A stretch of DNA of 58,311 bases from assembly GCA_938048755.1 (NCBI GenBank), contig CALIUG010000212.1, positions 1 through 58,311 of the forward strand, written 5' to 3'. Below are positions 25,865-35,325 of this stretch, piece after piece. The stretch comes from an uncultured Alphaproteobacteria bacterium (GTDB lineage: Bacteria > Pseudomonadota > Alphaproteobacteria > SP197). How positions within the stretch are numbered: the stretch's first letter is position 1; each line of letters opens with the position of its first letter. Below the pieces are notes generated by a model. That model was not told where the DNA came from, did no database searches, and saw only the letters and a program-made list of their open reading frames with translations. The position numbers were made by a program, and so were the translations under genes.

Positions 25865-27016
25865 ATGGGGTCGCAGATGCCAGAGCAACAGACTCGAACC
25901 GGGCCGTCAGCGACGCTTCCGTCCTGGACATACCACAGTCCCGCCTTTCTTGCCGCTGAACGCGACGCGATCTTCATGAAAAGCTGGCAGCCTGTCGGCC
26001 ATCTCAGCGATATCCCCTCGACCGGCGATTTCATGCGGTTTTCGCTGTTGGGTGAGGAGGCCCTGGTGGTGCGTGGCGATGACGGTGCCGTGCGCGCATT
26101 CCATAATGTCTGCCGTCATCGGGCCTCACGCTTGGTCAAACACGATCAGGGCCATTGCGGACGCCTTCTGCAGTGCCCCTATCACGGCTGGAGCTATGAT
26201 CTAACCGGCCGCCTGGTGTTCGTGCCCGGCGAGGCTGGCTTTGACGGTCTGGACAAGAGCACGGTCCGGCTCGTGGCGCTGGAAGTCGAGGTCTATCACG
26301 GCCTCGTTTTCGTCCGTTTTGGTGGCGATGGCCCGTCGGTTTCGGAGGTCTTTGGCGCGCATGAGACGACGTTCTGCCACTACCGGATCGAAGAGATGCA
26401 GCCCCTGGGCCGGGAATCGCAGACCGAACTGGCGGTGAACTGGAAGGTCGCGGTCGACAACAACAACGAGGCCTACCACGTGCCGCCGGCACATCCCGGT
26501 CTGCATCGCCTGTTCGGCAACAATTACCGCCTGGAAGTCAACGAACACGGTACCTCGCACGGTGGCAGCGCGTTGACCCCGGGCATGGATTCGCCCAACT
26601 GGAGTGAGCGGATGTATCGCCGCCTGTTGCCGGAGGCCGAGCACCTTTCCGCCGATCTGCAGCGAAGCTGGCACTACATCTCGACCTTCCCCAGCATCGC
26701 GATTGACCTTTATCCCGACCAGGTCGATTTCTTCCAGGTGCTGCCACTGGGTGTGGATCGCTGCCAGTTTCGTTCGCGCAGTTATGCGCTGCCCGACGAA
26801 CGGCGCACGATGCGCGCGGCGCGTTACCTCAACGACCGGATCAATCGGCTGGTGGGCCGTGAAGACATCGATCTTGTTCTTGGCGTTCAGGCCGGATTGG
26901 CGTCGGATTCCTACCAGCGGGGCCTGTTGTCGCGTGAAGAGGCCAGGCTGCAGCAGTTTCATGATGAAATCCGCCAGCGTCTTCCCGATGCCTGTCTGGA
27001 CAGCGAGCCGATCTGA
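25865..27016 (+). CDS. Rieske non-heme iron oxygenase, alpha subunit
   Basis: 383 residues. The Rieske [2Fe-2S] motif is CRHRASRLVKHDQGHCG followed by CPYHGW (residues about 82-107). The mononuclear iron site is NNNEAYHVPPAHPGLH, with its two His. The length and layout match ring-hydroxylating or demethylating oxygenase alpha subunits, including those acting on quaternary amines such as carnitine and betaines. ATG 25865 follows AGGGA at 9 bases. No reductase or ferredoxin gene is adjacent, so electrons must come from elsewhere. It diverges from the Atm1-like gene across 44 bp. Confidence 0.9.
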   Translation: MGSQMPEQQTRTGPSATLPSWTYHSPAFLAAERDAIFMKSWQPVGHLSDIPSTGDFMRFSLLGEEALVVRGDDGAVRAFHNVCRHRASRLVKHDQGHCGRLLQCPYHGWSYDLTGRLVFVPGEAGFDGLDKSTVRLVALEVEVYHGLVFVRFGGDGPSVSEVFGAHETTFCHYRIEEMQPLGRESQTELAVNWKVAVDNNNEAYHVPPAHPGLHRLFGNNYRLEVNEHGTSHGGSALTPGMDSPNWSERMYRRLLPEAEHLSADLQRSWHYISTFPSIAIDLYPDQVDFFQVLPLGVDRCQFRSRSYALPDERRTMRAARYLNDRINRLVGREDIDLVLGVQAGLASDSYQRGLLSREEARLQQFHDEIRQRLPDACLDSEPI

Positions 27017-27152
27017 ATCCTCTGCACAAAGTAAGGCTTCTTCCGCGTCGATTGCCGTTGCTCATCCACGTGTGCAACCGTTCCGGGCTCGCATGACGAC
27101 GGACTCTCGCGTATGGCTGTCGCAACAGCGACCACAATGACGAGCACGAACC

Positions 27153-28328
27153 ATGATTGACGTTGCAAAGGCGCGGGCAGAAACGCCCGGGATCGAACAT
27201 CAGGCCTTTTTCTACAACTCCGGTGCGGGCCTCATGCCCAGGCCCGTGCTGGATGCCCTGCACGAGCATCTCGATCTTGAAGCCAGGATCGGCGGTTATG
27301 CCGCAGAGGAAGCTGCCGCGCCCAAGCTGCAGGCAACGTACGAATCCATCGCGCGCATGCTGAATTGCTCGACCGACGAGGTCGCCGTAGTGGAAAATGC
27401 CACGGTTGCCTGGTGCCAGGCGTTTTATGGACTGGCCCAGGACATGCAGCCCGGTGACAACGTCATCACGGTGGTTGCCGAATACGCCTCGAACTTCATT
27501 GCGCTGCTCCAGACCGTCAAACGGCGCGGTATCGAGATTGTCGTGGCGCCCAACGATGCCAGCGGACAGGTTGATGTCGCTGCCCTCGAGGCCCTGATTG
27601 ATGACCGCACGAAACTGATCGCCGTAACCCACGTCCCCACCTCGGGTGGCCTCGTGACGCCGGCCGCCGAAGTCGGAAAGGTCGCGCGCAGGCATGGCGC
27701 TCCCTACCTGCTGGATGCCTGCCAGTCGGCCGGCCAGATGCCGTTGGACGTACAGGAACTGGGTTGTGACTTTCTCTCGGCGACCGGCCGCAAGTTTCTG
27801 CGTGGGCCGCGCGGCACGGGTTTCCTTTACGCCAGTAAGGCCATCATGGAACGTCACGAGCCGCCGGTTCTCGATCTTCATTCCGCCGAATGGGTCGCGC
27901 CGGACCGCTATGAGATGGCGGCAACGGCCCGGCGCTATGAGAACTGGGAGAATTACATCGCGGGCAAGGTCGGGCTTGGTGTTGCTGTCGATTACGCCCT
28001 GTCTTTGGGCCTGGAGAACATCCAGGAACGCAACCGCCTGCTGGCCGATGACCTGCGTGAACGTCTGGACATGATCCCGGGTGTCACGGTGCGCGATGCC
28101 GGCGTGGACCGCTGCGCTATCGTCAGCTTTAGCCATGACCGGTACAAGCCCGAGGAAGTCATGCAGCGGCTGGCCGATCAGGGCATCGCCATCGGCAATT
28201 CGGCTCCGGGTTCCACCCGGCTTGATTTCGAGGCGCGCCACCTGCCTGACCTGTGCCGCGCGTCGGTGCACTACCTCAACACGGAAGACGAAATTGCCAT
28301 GCTCGCCTCGGCGGTGGCAGGACTCTAG
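27153..28328 (+). CDS. Class V aminotransferase-fold PLP enzyme
   Basis: 391 residues of the cysteine desulfurase/isopenicillin-N-epimerase-like fold. The PLP lysine is in SATGRKFLRGPRGTGFLY, the preceding DACQSAGQMPLDV holds the Asp and Gln contacting the cofactor, and HVPTSGGLVTP is typical. The persulfide-carrying Cys loop of desulfurases is not evident, so C-S lyase, epimerase or aminotransferase roles are more likely. It lies 136 bp after the Rieske gene and ends with TAG. Confidence 0.85.
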   Translation: MIDVAKARAETPGIEHQAFFYNSGAGLMPRPVLDALHEHLDLEARIGGYAAEEAAAPKLQATYESIARMLNCSTDEVAVVENATVAWCQAFYGLAQDMQPGDNVITVVAEYASNFIALLQTVKRRGIEIVVAPNDASGQVDVAALEALIDDRTKLIAVTHVPTSGGLVTPAAEVGKVARRHGAPYLLDACQSAGQMPLDVQELGCDFLSATGRKFLRGPRGTGFLYASKAIMERHEPPVLDLHSAEWVAPDRYEMAATARRYENWENYIAGKVGLGVAVDYALSLGLENIQERNRLLADDLRERLDMIPGVTVRDAGVDRCAIVSFSHDRYKPEEVMQRLADQGIAIGNSAPGSTRLDFEARHLPDLCRASVHYLNTEDEIAMLASAVAGL

Positions 28329-28347
28329 CGACCGCCTGCAAGCGCTT

Positions 28348-29970
28348 CTACTTCGTCACCAGCCCGCTGCGCAGGTCTGCAGCGATGGCTGCGGGGTCTC
28401 GTTCAGCCGGGTAGCCATATCCGCCACCGCCGGGGGTTTCGACCCACAGGCGGTCGTCAGGCGGAATGTCCTGTTCACCCTTGCCGTTCATCGGCTTGCC
28501 CGAGGAAAGACGCAGGATGCCGCGCGCGCCGTCCTGACCTCCAGCGCGTCCGCGTGCGGGATAGGTGATGCGGTCCAGTGCGGCGGCAAGCTGGAACGGT
28601 GCTTCCTCGCTTGAGCCGATTTCGATGACCTGGCCGTTGCCACCGCGATACTTGCCCGCACCGCCGGAATCGGGACGCAGTTCGCGCCGCCACACGATCA
28701 GCGGCGTGGTTGATTCCGTCATCTCGACCTGGCTACCCATCACGCCGGAGGGATAGGCCGTGGCATCCAGGCCGTCTGCGGTGGGCCGTCCGCCGGTGCC
28801 GCCGTTGTGGACCAGCTCCATGGCGAACTGGCTCTGGTTGCTGGCATGGTGATGGCCGAAACCGCCGCGCAGGGAGAGGTCCCACAACACGGACGTGCCT
28901 TCGGCTGGCACGGTGCCTTCGCGCGCCTGGTGCAGACAGCCGAATGCCGCTTCGGGCAGCAACTGGCCCACAACATGACGCATGACCACCGGTGCGGGTT
29001 TCAGGGCATTCATGATCGAGCCTTCCGGTGCCGTCACGATGAAGGGCTCCAGCGCACCGGCATTGTTGGGGATGTCGGGCGCGATGATGCATTTCAGGGC
29101 GAACACCGTGTAGGCTTGGGCATAGGTCAACGGGCAGTTGATGCCGTAGCGGGAACGTCCCGAGCTCCCGGCGAAGTCGATTTCGAGACTGTCATCGCCG
29201 ATCGTCATGGTCGCGGCGATCTTGATCTCGAAGTCATAACCGTCGGTCATCATCTCCGAGGACCATGTCCCACGGGGCCAGGCACGAATGCGCTCCAGCG
29301 TTGCCTCGCGCGATGTATCGATAATGTGCTGGGCCAGACCGTCCAGGCTCTCCATGGCAAATTCGCGCATCATGCCGGCAAGGCGCTCCTCGCCCACTTC
29401 GCAGCAGGCAATCAGGGCGTAGAGGTCGCCCTCGTTCTGCACGGGAACGCGGCTGTTGGCGTGCAGCAGCTTCATCATGGTGTCGTTGATGACCCCGGCA
29501 TCGACCAGCTTGATCGGCGGGATATAAAGGCCTTCCTCGTGCACATCGGCGGCATCGGGCCCGAAGCTCCGCCCGCCGATATCGGCCAGGTGCGAGGTGC
29601 AGGAATTCAGCCCGATCAGCCTGCCGTCCAGGAAGCATGGCTTCACCAGTACGAAGTCGTTGAGATGGCCTGAGCCAAGCCAGGGATCGTTGGTGAGATA
29701 GATGTCGCCCTCGACCATGGTTTCGGGCGGGAAGATACCGACGAAGTGTTTGACCGCCGCTGCCATGGTGTTGATGTGGCCTGGTGTACCGGTCACCGCC
29801 TGAGCCATCATGCGGCCTTGAAGATCGAAGATGCCGGCCGAGATGTCGCCGGACTCGCGCACGATCGGACTGAACGCCGCACGCATCAGGGTCTGGCCCT
29901 GTTCCTCGACCACTGCGATCAGGCGGTTCCACATGATCTGCAGGTTGATGCGTTCAAGCGCCTCGTTCAT
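28348..29970 (-). CDS. hyuB: Hydantoinase B/oxoprolinase-family subunit
   Basis: 540 residues. The conserved opening is ERINLQIMWNRLIAVVEEQG, with FSPIVRESGDISAGIFD, YLTNDPWLGSGHLND and the C-terminal PGGGGYGYPAERDP. This is the complete HyuB subunit of an ATP-dependent N-methylhydantoinase or 5-oxoprolinase-like complex that opens a cyclic amide. AGGAGG stands upstream of ATG 29970, whose ATGA overlaps the stop of hyuA. The partner is upstream in the same operon. Confidence 0.93.
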   Translation of the reverse strand: MNEALERINLQIMWNRLIAVVEEQGQTLMRAAFSPIVRESGDISAGIFDLQGRMMAQAVTGTPGHINTMAAAVKHFVGIFPPETMVEGDIYLTNDPWLGSGHLNDFVLVKPCFLDGRLIGLNSCTSHLADIGGRSFGPDAADVHEEGLYIPPIKLVDAGVINDTMMKLLHANSRVPVQNEGDLYALIACCEVGEERLAGMMREFAMESLDGLAQHIIDTSREATLERIRAWPRGTWSSEMMTDGYDFEIKIAATMTIGDDSLEIDFAGSSGRSRYGINCPLTYAQAYTVFALKCIIAPDIPNNAGALEPFIVTAPEGSIMNALKPAPVVMRHVVGQLLPEAAFGCLHQAREGTVPAEGTSVLWDLSLRGGFGHHHASNQSQFAMELVHNGGTGGRPTADGLDATAYPSGVMGSQVEMTESTTPLIVWRRELRPDSGGAGKYRGGNGQVIEIGSSEEAPFQLAAALDRITYPARGRAGGQDGARGILRLSSGKPMNGKGEQDIPPDDRLWVETPGGGGYGYPAERDPAAIAADLRSGLVTK

Positions 29971-32048
29971 GGGTTTGCCTCCTGACGGCGTTCAAGCACG
30001 ATATGACCGAACCGGTCGATGCGTCCGTCATAACCACCGGTCACGACCGTGGTGGTCTGGCCTTCAAACAGGACGCAGGGTCCGCGGAAGGACGCGCCGG
30101 GCCGCAGGTTCTTGCGGTCATAGGCCGCGGCCTCGGCGGATTTTCCGGCCGCAGGGTCGACCAGAAGACGTCGGCCTGCGGGTTCGGCCTCGTGCGGATT
30201 TTCGTCGGACTGATCGGTCGCAAGGGCAGGGGACTGGGCCGAGACGACGACCTTCCAGCCCAGGATCTCGATATCCATGCCGGGAACCGCGCGGCGGAAC
30301 AGACGCGCGTATTCTTCGTTATAGCTCGCGGCCAGGCGTTCGTTTTCTCCGGCCTGGAGATCGCCGTCGCTGACGGCGACCTCGATCTCGTGGCCCTGGC
30401 CAAGATAGCGCATGAAACAGGTGCGCTTTTCTGTCAGCTCGGCATCGGGTGCCCCCTGGCGCACGATATCGCGTGCCTCCCGTCCCAGGCCCGCGAAGAC
30501 GTCGTTGACCGCCTCCAGATCGAAGTCCGAAACCGTCATGTAGCGGCTGCGGATCACCTCATAGGCAATCGGCGCGCGCAGGAACCCGACCGCTGAACCC
30601 ACGCCGGGGTCATGGGGAATGACGACCCGCGGAATTGCCAGCTTCTCGGCCATTCGGCAGGCATGCAGCGGTCCCGCGCCGCCGAAGGCGATCATGGTGC
30701 GATGGCGCAGGTCCTTGCCCCGCTCCACGGCATGGACCCTGGCGGCATTGGCCATGTTTTCATCGACGACTTCGGAAATGCCCAGGGCGCCATCCAGCGG
30801 TTCCAGCCCCAGCGGCGTTGCCACGTGTTCACCGATGGCATTATGCGAGGCTTGGACATCCAGCGTCATGCGGCCATCGGCAAAGCCGTCGGGGTCCAGT
30901 CTTCCCAGCGCCAGATCCGCATCGGTCACGGCGGCATCGGTGCCCCCATGGCCGTAACAGACCGGGCCGGGTTCAGAGCCCGTGCTGTCGGGGCCCACGG
31001 TGATGCGGTTCAAGGTATCGAGCCGCGCGATGGAGCCCCCGCCGGCACCAATCTCGATCATCTCGATCACGGGAATGCGTACCGGCAGGCCGCTGCCCTT
31101 CATGAAGCGTGCCGCACGGGCAATCTCGAAGGTGCGGGCGGTCTGGGGCGTGGCGTCGTCGATCAGGCAGATCTTGGCCGTCGTGCCGCCCATGTCATAG
31201 GACAACACCTCGGCCTCGCCGCGCTCGGCGGCAACGGTGGCGGCCAGGATCGCACCGCCGCTGGGCCCGCTTTCCACCAGGCGGATGGGATAGCGGATGG
31301 CCGTTTCCAGCGCGCAGACACCACCGCCCGAGGTCATCATCAGCATCGGACTGGTGATGCCGAAGGCCTTGAGCTCGCCATCCAGGGCGGTCAGGTAACG
31401 TGCCATCAGGGGCTGGACATAGGCGTTGCAGGACGCCGTCGTCAGGCGCTCGTACTCGCGCATCTCCGGGCAGACTTCGCTCGACAAGGTGATCTGCAGA
31501 TCAGGCATTTCGGCCTGCAGAAGATCGCGCAGGCGCTGCTCGTGCGCCGGATTGGCATAGGCGTGGAGCAGGCCGATGGCGACGGCCTCGACGCCTTCCT
31601 CCCGCAAGGCCGAGACGATGGCGGATGCGCCGGATTCATCAAGTGGGATCAGTACCTGGCCACGCACATCCATGCGTTCGACAACGGGATAGGTCAGGTG
31701 GCGCGGGACCAGAGGTTCGGGCTTCTCCAGGAACACATCGTACTGGTCGAAGCGATTCTCATAGGCCAGACGCAGGGTGTCGCGGAATCCGTCGGTACAG
31801 ATCAGAGCGGTTGCCGCACCCTTGCGCTCGATCAGGGCGTTGGTCGCCAGAGTCGTGCCATGGATCACACCGGTGATCTCTTCGGGCTTTACGCCAGCAC
31901 TTTCCAGGGCCAGACGAACCCCGTTCATTACCCCCTGCTCGGGGGCCTGCGGCGTGGTCGGAACCTTGGACGTGGCAAGGCTGCCGTCGTCAAGTTCAAG
32001 GGCGACATCCGTGAAGGTGCCGCCGATATCTGCTGCCAGTCGTGCCAT
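29967..32048 (-). CDS. hyuA: Hydantoinase A/oxoprolinase-family subunit
   Basis: 693 residues. The phosphate-binding opening is MARLAADIGGTFTDVAL of the actin/hexokinase-type ATPase, followed by GTTLATNALIERKG, SGPSGGAILAA, SYDMGGTTAKICLID and IEIGAGGGSIA. It is the ATP-binding subunit that, with HyuB, cleaves hydantoin, N-methylhydantoin or 5-oxoproline-like rings. It is first in a two-gene operon with a 4-bp overlap. No hydantoin racemase or carbamoylase lies nearby. Confidence 0.93.
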   Translation of the reverse strand: MARLAADIGGTFTDVALELDDGSLATSKVPTTPQAPEQGVMNGVRLALESAGVKPEEITGVIHGTTLATNALIERKGAATALICTDGFRDTLRLAYENRFDQYDVFLEKPEPLVPRHLTYPVVERMDVRGQVLIPLDESGASAIVSALREEGVEAVAIGLLHAYANPAHEQRLRDLLQAEMPDLQITLSSEVCPEMREYERLTTASCNAYVQPLMARYLTALDGELKAFGITSPMLMMTSGGGVCALETAIRYPIRLVESGPSGGAILAATVAAERGEAEVLSYDMGGTTAKICLIDDATPQTARTFEIARAARFMKGSGLPVRIPVIEMIEIGAGGGSIARLDTLNRITVGPDSTGSEPGPVCYGHGGTDAAVTDADLALGRLDPDGFADGRMTLDVQASHNAIGEHVATPLGLEPLDGALGISEVVDENMANAARVHAVERGKDLRHRTMIAFGGAGPLHACRMAEKLAIPRVVIPHDPGVGSAVGFLRAPIAYEVIRSRYMTVSDFDLEAVNDVFAGLGREARDIVRQGAPDAELTEKRTCFMRYLGQGHEIEVAVSDGDLQAGENERLAASYNEEYARLFRRAVPGMDIEILGWKVVVSAQSPALATDQSDENPHEAEPAGRRLLVDPAAGKSAEAAAYDRKNLRPGASFRGPCVLFEGQTTTVVTGGYDGRIDRFGHIVLERRQEANP

Positions 32049-32187
32049 GGCGTTCCAGCCCCATTTTCGGAGCGAACGTTGTCAGCGAATGGAATGGCTG
32101 CCAATCGGAATCGCACATGTCGGCGGTCCAACAGGTGCATTTTTCGTGGGGTTTGTTGCGCGCGATTGCAGAAACCGCGCCGGTCCG

Positions 32188-32442
32188 TCAGTCGCCGGCG
32201 CCCGATACCATCCGGCCATCGACCGGTGCGGGGGCGTGACGGTTGCGGTTAACCACCATGCGGTCGTGCAACTCCGTGATCGCGGCACTGCCGGTCTTCA
32301 CACAGGCAAAGGGCAGAAGACCATGAATCAGGCAGGCAATGCCTGCGCCGATCATGCGAAATCCGAACGAGGATGCGACACCCATATGTTCCAGATAGGT
32401 CTCGTCGACCGATTTGGGATGACGGGTAAAAAGATCGAACAT
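32188..32442 (-). CDS. DUF6356-type small membrane protein
   Basis: 84 residues. HPKSVDETYLEHMGVASSF, FRMIGAGIACLIHGLLPFAC and TGSAAITELHDRMV match the DUF6356 family of alphaproteobacterial capsule-like peptides with one hydrophobic helix. GGGAG precedes the ATG at 32442. Function is unknown. It is divergent from the Lrp-type regulator across 165 bp, a layout in which the regulator could control it. Confidence 0.75.
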   Translation of the reverse strand: MFDLFTRHPKSVDETYLEHMGVASSFGFRMIGAGIACLIHGLLPFACVKTGSAAITELHDRMVVNRNRHAPAPVDGRMVSGAGD

Positions 32443-32607
32443 GAAAACTCCCGGCGGCGTGAACGGTCTGCCCTGAAACGAGTCCCTTGGCGGAACCTCA
32501 TTGCCGAAAGTCTAAAGTCCGCGGGAAGGAATCTGTTTGCTTTCTTGCGCACTTATGCACGAACAGGCAGCATCAGTTTCTATACCTTTGAAACTTTGTG
32601 AGAAATT

Positions 32608-33069
32608 ATGCTCGATGACGTCGACAAGACCATCCTTGGCCTTCTCCAGGCTGACGCCACCTTGTCGCTGGCAGCGATTGCCGAGGAAGTGCATCTCTCC
32701 ACCACCCCCTGCTGGCGACGCATCCAGAGGCTGGAGCGCGATGGTTACATCGCCGCACGTGTCGCCCTGCTTGATCCCGACAAGGCGAATGTTCCCATCA
32801 CCGTTTTCGTTTCGGTCCGCACGGATGAACACAACGAGGCCTGGCTCGAAACCTTTGCGCGCGAGGTCGCCGATGTGCCCGAAGTAGTCGAGATCTACCG
32901 CATGGCCGGTGAGATCGATTACCTCATGAAGGTCGTGGTCCCCGATATTCAGGCCTATGACCGCGTCTACAAGACGCTTATCGCCAAGACGCGCTTCTTC
33001 GATGTCAGTTCCATGTTCGCCATGGAGCGCATCAAACACACCACGGCCCTGCCGCTTACCTATCTCTAG
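32608..33069 (+). CDS. Lrp/AsnC-family transcriptional regulator
   Basis: 153 residues. The N-terminal HTH has DKTILGLLQADATLSLAAIA then STTPCWRRIQRLERDGYI, and the RAM ligand-binding domain includes YRMAGEIDYLMKVVVPD. Such proteins sense amino acids and usually regulate a neighbouring exporter, transaminase or themselves. ATG 32608 follows GAG at short range. Ends in TAG and overlaps the convergent Spx-like gene by 4 bp. Confidence 0.95.
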   Translation: MLDDVDKTILGLLQADATLSLAAIAEEVHLSTTPCWRRIQRLERDGYIAARVALLDPDKANVPITVFVSVRTDEHNEAWLETFAREVADVPEVVEIYRMAGEIDYLMKVVVPDIQAYDRVYKTLIAKTRFFDVSSMFAMERIKHTTALPLTYL

Positions 33070-33413
33070 GAACCTGAGAGTTCGGCCTTCTGGGCATCCT
33101 TGAAGCCGACCACGCGACGGCTGCCCAGATCGAAGACCGGCCGCTTCATGATGGCTGGCTGCGCCATGATCAGGGCATGCGCCTTGCTGTTGTCGAGATC
33201 AGCCTTGTCGGAGTCCGACAGAGCCCGCCAGGTGGTGCCGCGTGTGTTGACAAGAACCTCATGGCCCAGTTCTTCCAGCCAGGCTGCCAGGGCATCGCCA
33301 TCGAGACCATCGGCCCTGATGTCGTGAAACCGGTGTTCCAGGCCTTCGTCCTTCATCCAGGCCAGCGCCTTCTTGCAGGTGTCACAGTTCTTCAGTCCAT
33401 AGACGACAATCAT
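33066..33413 (-). CDS. ArsC/Spx-family thioredoxin-fold protein (YffB-like)
   Basis: 115 residues, MIVVYGLKNCDTCKKALAWM, with a CDTC redox pair at the start of the thioredoxin fold and the RPVFDLGSRRVVGF tail. It belongs to the YffB/Spx branch, not the classical arsenate reductases, since the arsenate-binding Arg triad is not evident. It is probably a small reductase using glutathione or another thiol. Convergent with the Lrp gene. Confidence 0.87.
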   Translation of the reverse strand: MIVVYGLKNCDTCKKALAWMKDEGLEHRFHDIRADGLDGDALAAWLEELGHEVLVNTRGTTWRALSDSDKADLDNSKAHALIMAQPAIMKRPVFDLGSRRVVGFKDAQKAELSGS

Positions 33414-33440
33414 GCGGTTCCTCCCGTTTCAGGGTGAAGA

Positions 33441-34163
33441 CTACTGATGACCTGCAGGCTGCGTCACGCTGAAAGCATCATCGCAATCAGGAACATGCAG
33501 GGTCAGGCAGGGAACCCAGCCCTCCGGCACGGCGATGCGGGGATCATGGGTGCTCCCGTCGTTCAGGTCCGGCAGCAGATGGGTGTGGGGTCCCTCCGGC
33601 GTTTCCGTCCGCGCTATCGGCTGGGTCACGGTGATCTCGGCCAGACCGGTACGGAACAGGCGGGGCGGGCTGGCTTCAACCAGAGCCACCAGGGCCGGGT
33701 GATGGGTGCCGACGAGCACGTCGCCCAGGGCATTGCGTAATGTCGTTATGAGGCTGGGATCGCTTACCATCACCATGGGCTCTATCGAGGGCGCGCCTGC
33801 GCCAATATCAAACAGCACTGCCCCATCGCGTTCGCCGACCTCGCGCAATACCGCTGAAGATGCCAACGGCGCTTCTGCAGCTGACAAACAGAACAGCACG
33901 CCGCGCACCCGGTGACCATGGCGCCGGCTTTCCAGGTCATAGGGAACTGTCATGACCCCGTCACGCAGGCGGATCGTCATGGCGCCGCCTTCGCAGGATG
34001 CGGTCATATCACGGCGCGTGTCGCTCCAGTTGATGCCGCTTCCTGGTGGTGCGTGAAACTCCGCCACGACGCCGGGCACGCCGACACTCCAGGAGACGCC
34101 GTCCCGGACCCTACAGAAGGTCAGCGCTGCAGCAAAGGCGGACTCGTCAAGAATGGGGTTCAT
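33441..34163 (-). CDS. Conserved hypothetical protein, cytosolic
   Basis: 240 residues starting MNPILDESAFAAAL at ATG 34163; an upstream extension overlaps the divergent oxygenase. It has no signal or membrane segment. The N-terminal half resembles a small beta-rich domain (VAEFHAPPGSGINWSDT), and the C-terminal part has TETPEGPHTHLLPDLNDG, a His-rich loop. I do not recognise the family with confidence. It sits in a divergent pair with the TauD-type oxygenase 46 bp away. Confidence 0.62.
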   Translation of the reverse strand: MNPILDESAFAAALTFCRVRDGVSWSVGVPGVVAEFHAPPGSGINWSDTRRDMTASCEGGAMTIRLRDGVMTVPYDLESRRHGHRVRGVLFCLSAAEAPLASSAVLREVGERDGAVLFDIGAGAPSIEPMVMVSDPSLITTLRNALGDVLVGTHHPALVALVEASPPRLFRTGLAEITVTQPIARTETPEGPHTHLLPDLNDGSTHDPRIAVPEGWVPCLTLHVPDCDDAFSVTQPAGHQ

Positions 34164-34209
34164 GGTTAAAGTTGGCAACGAAACAGACGACTTCGCAAGG
34201 GAATGCACC

Positions 34210-35280
34210 ATGGCCGATGTTTATCTCCAGCCGGTCGAGCATGAATCGGCATGGACTGCCGACAAGCTTGGCTCGATCGATGCGGTGACCCTGCAGTGGG
34301 AACAGCGTCACATCGACGCGCTGGAAGATGCCTATGCCGCGATCGAAAAACAGGGCCTGCCCCTCGATGAGGTCGAACACGAGCATTTCAAAGTCCCGGC
34401 CATCGCCGATGAACTGCGCGACATTTACGAAGAGGTCATGTGGGGCCGCGGTGTCGTTCTGGTGAACCGTCTGCCGGTCGAGGAATGGTCTCTCGAGAAG
34501 TCCGAGATTATCTATTGGGGCATCGGAACACATCTGGGCAAGGGCCAGTCGCAGTCGGTCATCGGCGACCGTCTGGGTCATGTCGTCAACATCGGCGGCA
34601 AGGATCACAACGAACGCGCCTACCGCAACTCCCTGCCACTCACGCTCCACACCGATGCCTGCGACATCCTCTGCATGCTTTCCATCCGCAAGGGTGATTC
34701 CGGTGGTGAGTCGCAATACGCCAGCGCGCTTGCGGTCCACAACATCATGCTCGAGGAGCGGCCCGATCTGCTGGAGCCGCTCTATCGCGGTTTCCGATAT
34801 CACCGGTTCGGCGAAGAGGGGCCCGATGAAGCTCCGGTCACCGATCATCATGTGCCGGTGCTTTCCGAAAAGCAGGGATATGTCTCCTGCCGATACGTCG
34901 CAGGCTACATCTACATGGCCTATGACGAATTGAAGGAACCACTCGACCAGCATCAGATGGAGGCATTGGCCTACTTCGATGATGTCGCCCAGCGGCCTGA
35001 GGTGAAGCTCCAGTTCATGATGGAGCCGGGCCATCTGCTGCTGTGCAACAACCACACGACGCTCCATTCGCGCACCGGGTTCGAGGACACTCCCGGCCCT
35101 GAGACCGGACGCATGCTGCTCCGGCTCTGGCTTACTGCTCATGAAGGCGAGCGGCGCCCGATCAATCCCGACATCGAGATGTATCGTCAGGTCGGCATTG
35201 CCAAACGTGACGACCGCGTCGACACACGCTATCGCGGTGATGCCACCAGGGCTCTGGAATCAGGCGTCCTGAAATACTGA
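34210..35280 (+). CDS. TauD/TfdA-family Fe(II)/2-oxoglutarate dioxygenase
   Basis: 356 residues. Iron ligands are His147 and Asp149 (TLHTDACD) and His286 (NNHTTLHSRTGFED), and an Arg near 305 (MLLRLWL) is the 2-oxoglutarate anchor. The GRGVVLVNRLPVE segment is the typical N-terminal start of the TauD core. ATG 34210 is chosen over one at 34153 because AAGGGA precedes it by 8 bases. Substrate is unknown; relatives act on sulfonates, betaines and amino-acid derivatives. The downstream gene begins 45 bp later. Confidence 0.9.
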   Translation: MADVYLQPVEHESAWTADKLGSIDAVTLQWEQRHIDALEDAYAAIEKQGLPLDEVEHEHFKVPAIADELRDIYEEVMWGRGVVLVNRLPVEEWSLEKSEIIYWGIGTHLGKGQSQSVIGDRLGHVVNIGGKDHNERAYRNSLPLTLHTDACDILCMLSIRKGDSGGESQYASALAVHNIMLEERPDLLEPLYRGFRYHRFGEEGPDEAPVTDHHVPVLSEKQGYVSCRYVAGYIYMAYDELKEPLDQHQMEALAYFDDVAQRPEVKLQFMMEPGHLLLCNNHTTLHSRTGFEDTPGPETGRMLLRLWLTAHEGERRPINPDIEMYRQVGIAKRDDRVDTRYRGDATRALESGVLKY

Positions 35281-35325
35281 AATCGGGGGCTGTGATTGCT
35301 GACGAACTCTGATCTATAGTTCGAC

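Noticed and set aside
30612-32252. A 546-codon plus-strand frame inside hyuA
   Set aside because: Shadow of the conserved HyuA ATPase on the other strand.
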